This document shows positions 18,029 through 19,073 of a DNA stretch of 19,073 bases, in pieces (within the stretch, counting starts at the first letter, position 1; every line of letters begins with the position of its first letter). The position numbers were made by a program, and so were the translations under genes. The stretch spans positions 1 to 19,073 of the forward strand of contig CALAZZ010000098.1 of the NCBI GenBank assembly GCA_937926515.1, in the 5' to 3' direction. The notes below the pieces were generated by a model that made no database searches, had not been told where the DNA came from, and worked only from the letters and a program-made list of their open reading frames with translations. The DNA comes from an uncultured Bacteroidales bacterium. GTDB taxonomy: Bacteria; Bacteroidota; Bacteroidia; Bacteroidales; F082.

Positions 18029-19073
18029 TTAACTTGTCATTGAAGTATTAAATCTTTCTACTGTATATTGATACTTTATGTAAGTCTTATAAGTACCAGT
18101 AGGAATACCTAAAGATTGTACTAAATTATTAGTTATGTATAAGTATATATAATTACCTTCATAAGCAATATCTACTTTATAAGAAGTATCATATAATGAT
18201 AATTTATTAGTCTCTGCTCCATCTACAAATCTAATATATATTCCACTATCATGGTTTATAATTAAATAACTAGAATAATCTTCAGCTTTTCCTGAAATAC
18301 CTTCTACAAATATAGAAGCTTCTATTTCTTTAATAGCTGATACTAATGCTCTATCATCAGGAGGGTTAACTCTTTGATGATAACATGAAAAATGTAAAGT
18401 CATTTTTAATAAATAAGCACCAGCATTTAATATACCATGTTGTTCAAGTATTAATGACTTTGTTTCACCATTAGATATAAAATCACCTGGAAAATCAGTA
18501 GATGGTTGATTAGCTTGATTATTAACAAAATAATACCATTCTCCTCCAGCAGCTGGCCCAGTAGGTCCTGGCACGGTTGAGGGGTCGCCTGTAGGCCCAG
18601 TAGGTCCTGGCACGGTTGAGGGGTCGCCTGTAGGCCCAGTAGGTCCTGGCACGGTTGAGGGGTCGCCTGTAGGCCCAGTAGGTCCTATTTCTGAATAAGA
18701 TAAAATAACTGAATCACCATTATCGAAACTATCAGATTGAACAATATTCTGAAACTGAATACTTAACCATTGTGTACCATTTGGAGTACTTAAATCCTTT
18801 TGTAATATTTTACCAATAAGAAATAAAGAAGAATCATTTTCTTTAAATACTCTAAAATAAGAATCTAGCTTAAGGTTATTTAACCATTGGGTAATTCCAA
18901 CATCATCTGCTGTTACAGTCGATATATAAATATTATTCCCACTTATTCTAAGTTGACCATTAGAATTAGTTGAAGCAGAATAATTATATCTATGAGAATC
19001 TCCCCCAAACAAACCTTGAGGTCCTGGCACGGTTGAGGGATCGCCTGTAGGCCCAGTAGGTCCTGGCACGGTT
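18029..19073 (-). CDS. collagen-repeat tail fibre protein (5' end outside window)
   Basis: The frame is open to the right edge with no clear start, so the gene is partial; the GTG at 19069 is inside the repeat and is not a convincing start. It shows collagen-like Gly-x-y segments, GPTGPTGDPSTVPGP at the edge and again as three consecutive 13-aa units (about residues 130-170), separated by folded strands (HRYNYSASTNSNGQLRISG, SVILSYSEI) and followed by a C-terminal beta domain (WYYFVNNQANQPS, TYKTYIKYQYTVERF). Collagen-like stalks trimerise in phage fibres. It precedes the Ig-like and glycine-rich genes in the same leftward operon, 1 nt from the next start. Very AT-rich except in the repeats. 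Confidence 0.82.
   Translation of the reverse strand, partial: TVPGPTGPTGDPSTVPGPQGLFGGDSHRYNYSASTNSNGQLRISGNNIYISTVTADDVGITQWLNNLKLDSYFRVFKENDSSLFLIGKILQKDLSTPNGTQWLSIQFQNIVQSDSFDNGDSVILSYSEIGPTGPTGDPSTVPGPTGPTGDPSTVPGPTGPTGDPSTVPGPTGPAAGGEWYYFVNNQANQPSTDFPGDFISNGETKSLILEQHGILNAGAYLLKMTLHFSCYHQRVNPPDDRALVSAIKEIEASIFVEGISGKAEDYSSYLIINHDSGIYIRFVDGAETNKLSLYDTSYKVDIAYEGNYIYLYITNNLVQSLGIPTGTYKTYIKYQYTVERFNTSMTS
18561..18686. repeat. 39-bp tandem repeat, three copies, in the fibre gene
   Basis: Units at 18561-18599, 18600-18638 and 18639-18677 are identical or nearly so, followed by a partial unit to 18686. Each encodes GPTGPTGDPSTVP on the minus strand. A further copy, with one base change, begins at about 19019 and runs off the window. 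The repeats are much richer in GC than their surroundings, which suggests recent expansion by slippage. Confidence 0.9.
19019..19073. repeat. further copy of the 39-bp fibre repeat, cut by the window edge
   Basis: The same 39-bp unit recurs beginning near 19019, reading GGTCCTGGCACGGTTGAGGG then ATCGCC in place of GTCGCC in the other copies, and a second unit begins before the window ends. It shows the stalk segment continues beyond the right boundary, so the number of repeats in the full gene is unknown. Confidence 0.85.

Noticed and set aside
18561..18686. Regular 39-bp repeats resembling a CRISPR array
   Set aside because: Units are contiguous with no unique spacers and encode collagen-like repeats in frame.

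Overview
The window looks like part of a temperate tailed-phage (or prophage) genome from a Bacteroidota host. The host assignment rests on promoter-like boxes of the TTG-N19-21-TAnnTTTG type in the switch region, generally weak Shine-Dalgarno sequences, a tyrosine recombinase and CI-like repressor of the styles common in Bacteroidota phages, and intergenic 7-bp AACTTCT-type tandem repeats. These are inferences from sequence recognition; no database search was possible.

Layout. (1) 1-7310, all on the minus strand: an early/replication operon running leftward. It contains a possible 47-aa peptide, a small DnaJ-type zinc-finger protein, a large DnaG-like primase fused to a P-loop ATPase, a small HTH/Zn protein, a fusion of a DUF115-like glycosyltransferase-type domain with a SAM methyltransferase, and five small proteins of unknown function. 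(2) 7311-8076: the lysogeny control region. It holds two long-loop hairpins overlapping a 23-codon hydrophobic ORF (possible leader-peptide attenuator), a 59-aa protein, a ribbon-helix-helix (RHH) protein with a terminator overlapping its stop codon, and a divergent promoter region carrying six 11-bp-phased repeats. (3) 8077-9910, plus strand: CI-like HTH repressor, a hairpin and GGCAAA repeats (candidate attP or integrase-binding region), and the tyrosine integrase. (4) 9891-10435: a secreted-protein gene enclosed by two nearly identical 28-bp terminators, a moron-like cassette. (5) 10480-13275, minus strand: lysis cassette (TM holin candidate, Amidase_2 endolysin, spanin-like protein), a TM/coiled-coil protein and a 411-aa virion-type protein. 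(6) 13276-13955: repeat-rich spacer with a 32-aa membrane peptide and a ComEA-like HhH protein. (7) 13934-19073, minus strand: host-interaction module with a GH16 glycoside hydrolase, a beta-propeller-like protein, a glycine-rich fibre protein, an Ig-like small protein and a collagen-repeat fibre protein running off the right edge.

Together the order late/tail fibres - lysis - integrase - repressor - replication is lambda-like: early and late genes read leftward and only repressor plus integrase read rightward. Phage genes lie on both sides of the integrase, so either this is a free or circular form, or the attachment site is internal. The right third (about 14.8-19 kb) is visibly more AT-rich than the block before it, suggesting a separately acquired adhesion module. 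The most unusual signals are the 11-bp-phased operator array, the two-hairpin leader ORF, the twin-terminator moron, the near-copy of the RHH gene 3' end beside the integrase, and the glycosyltransferase-like/methyltransferase fusion.
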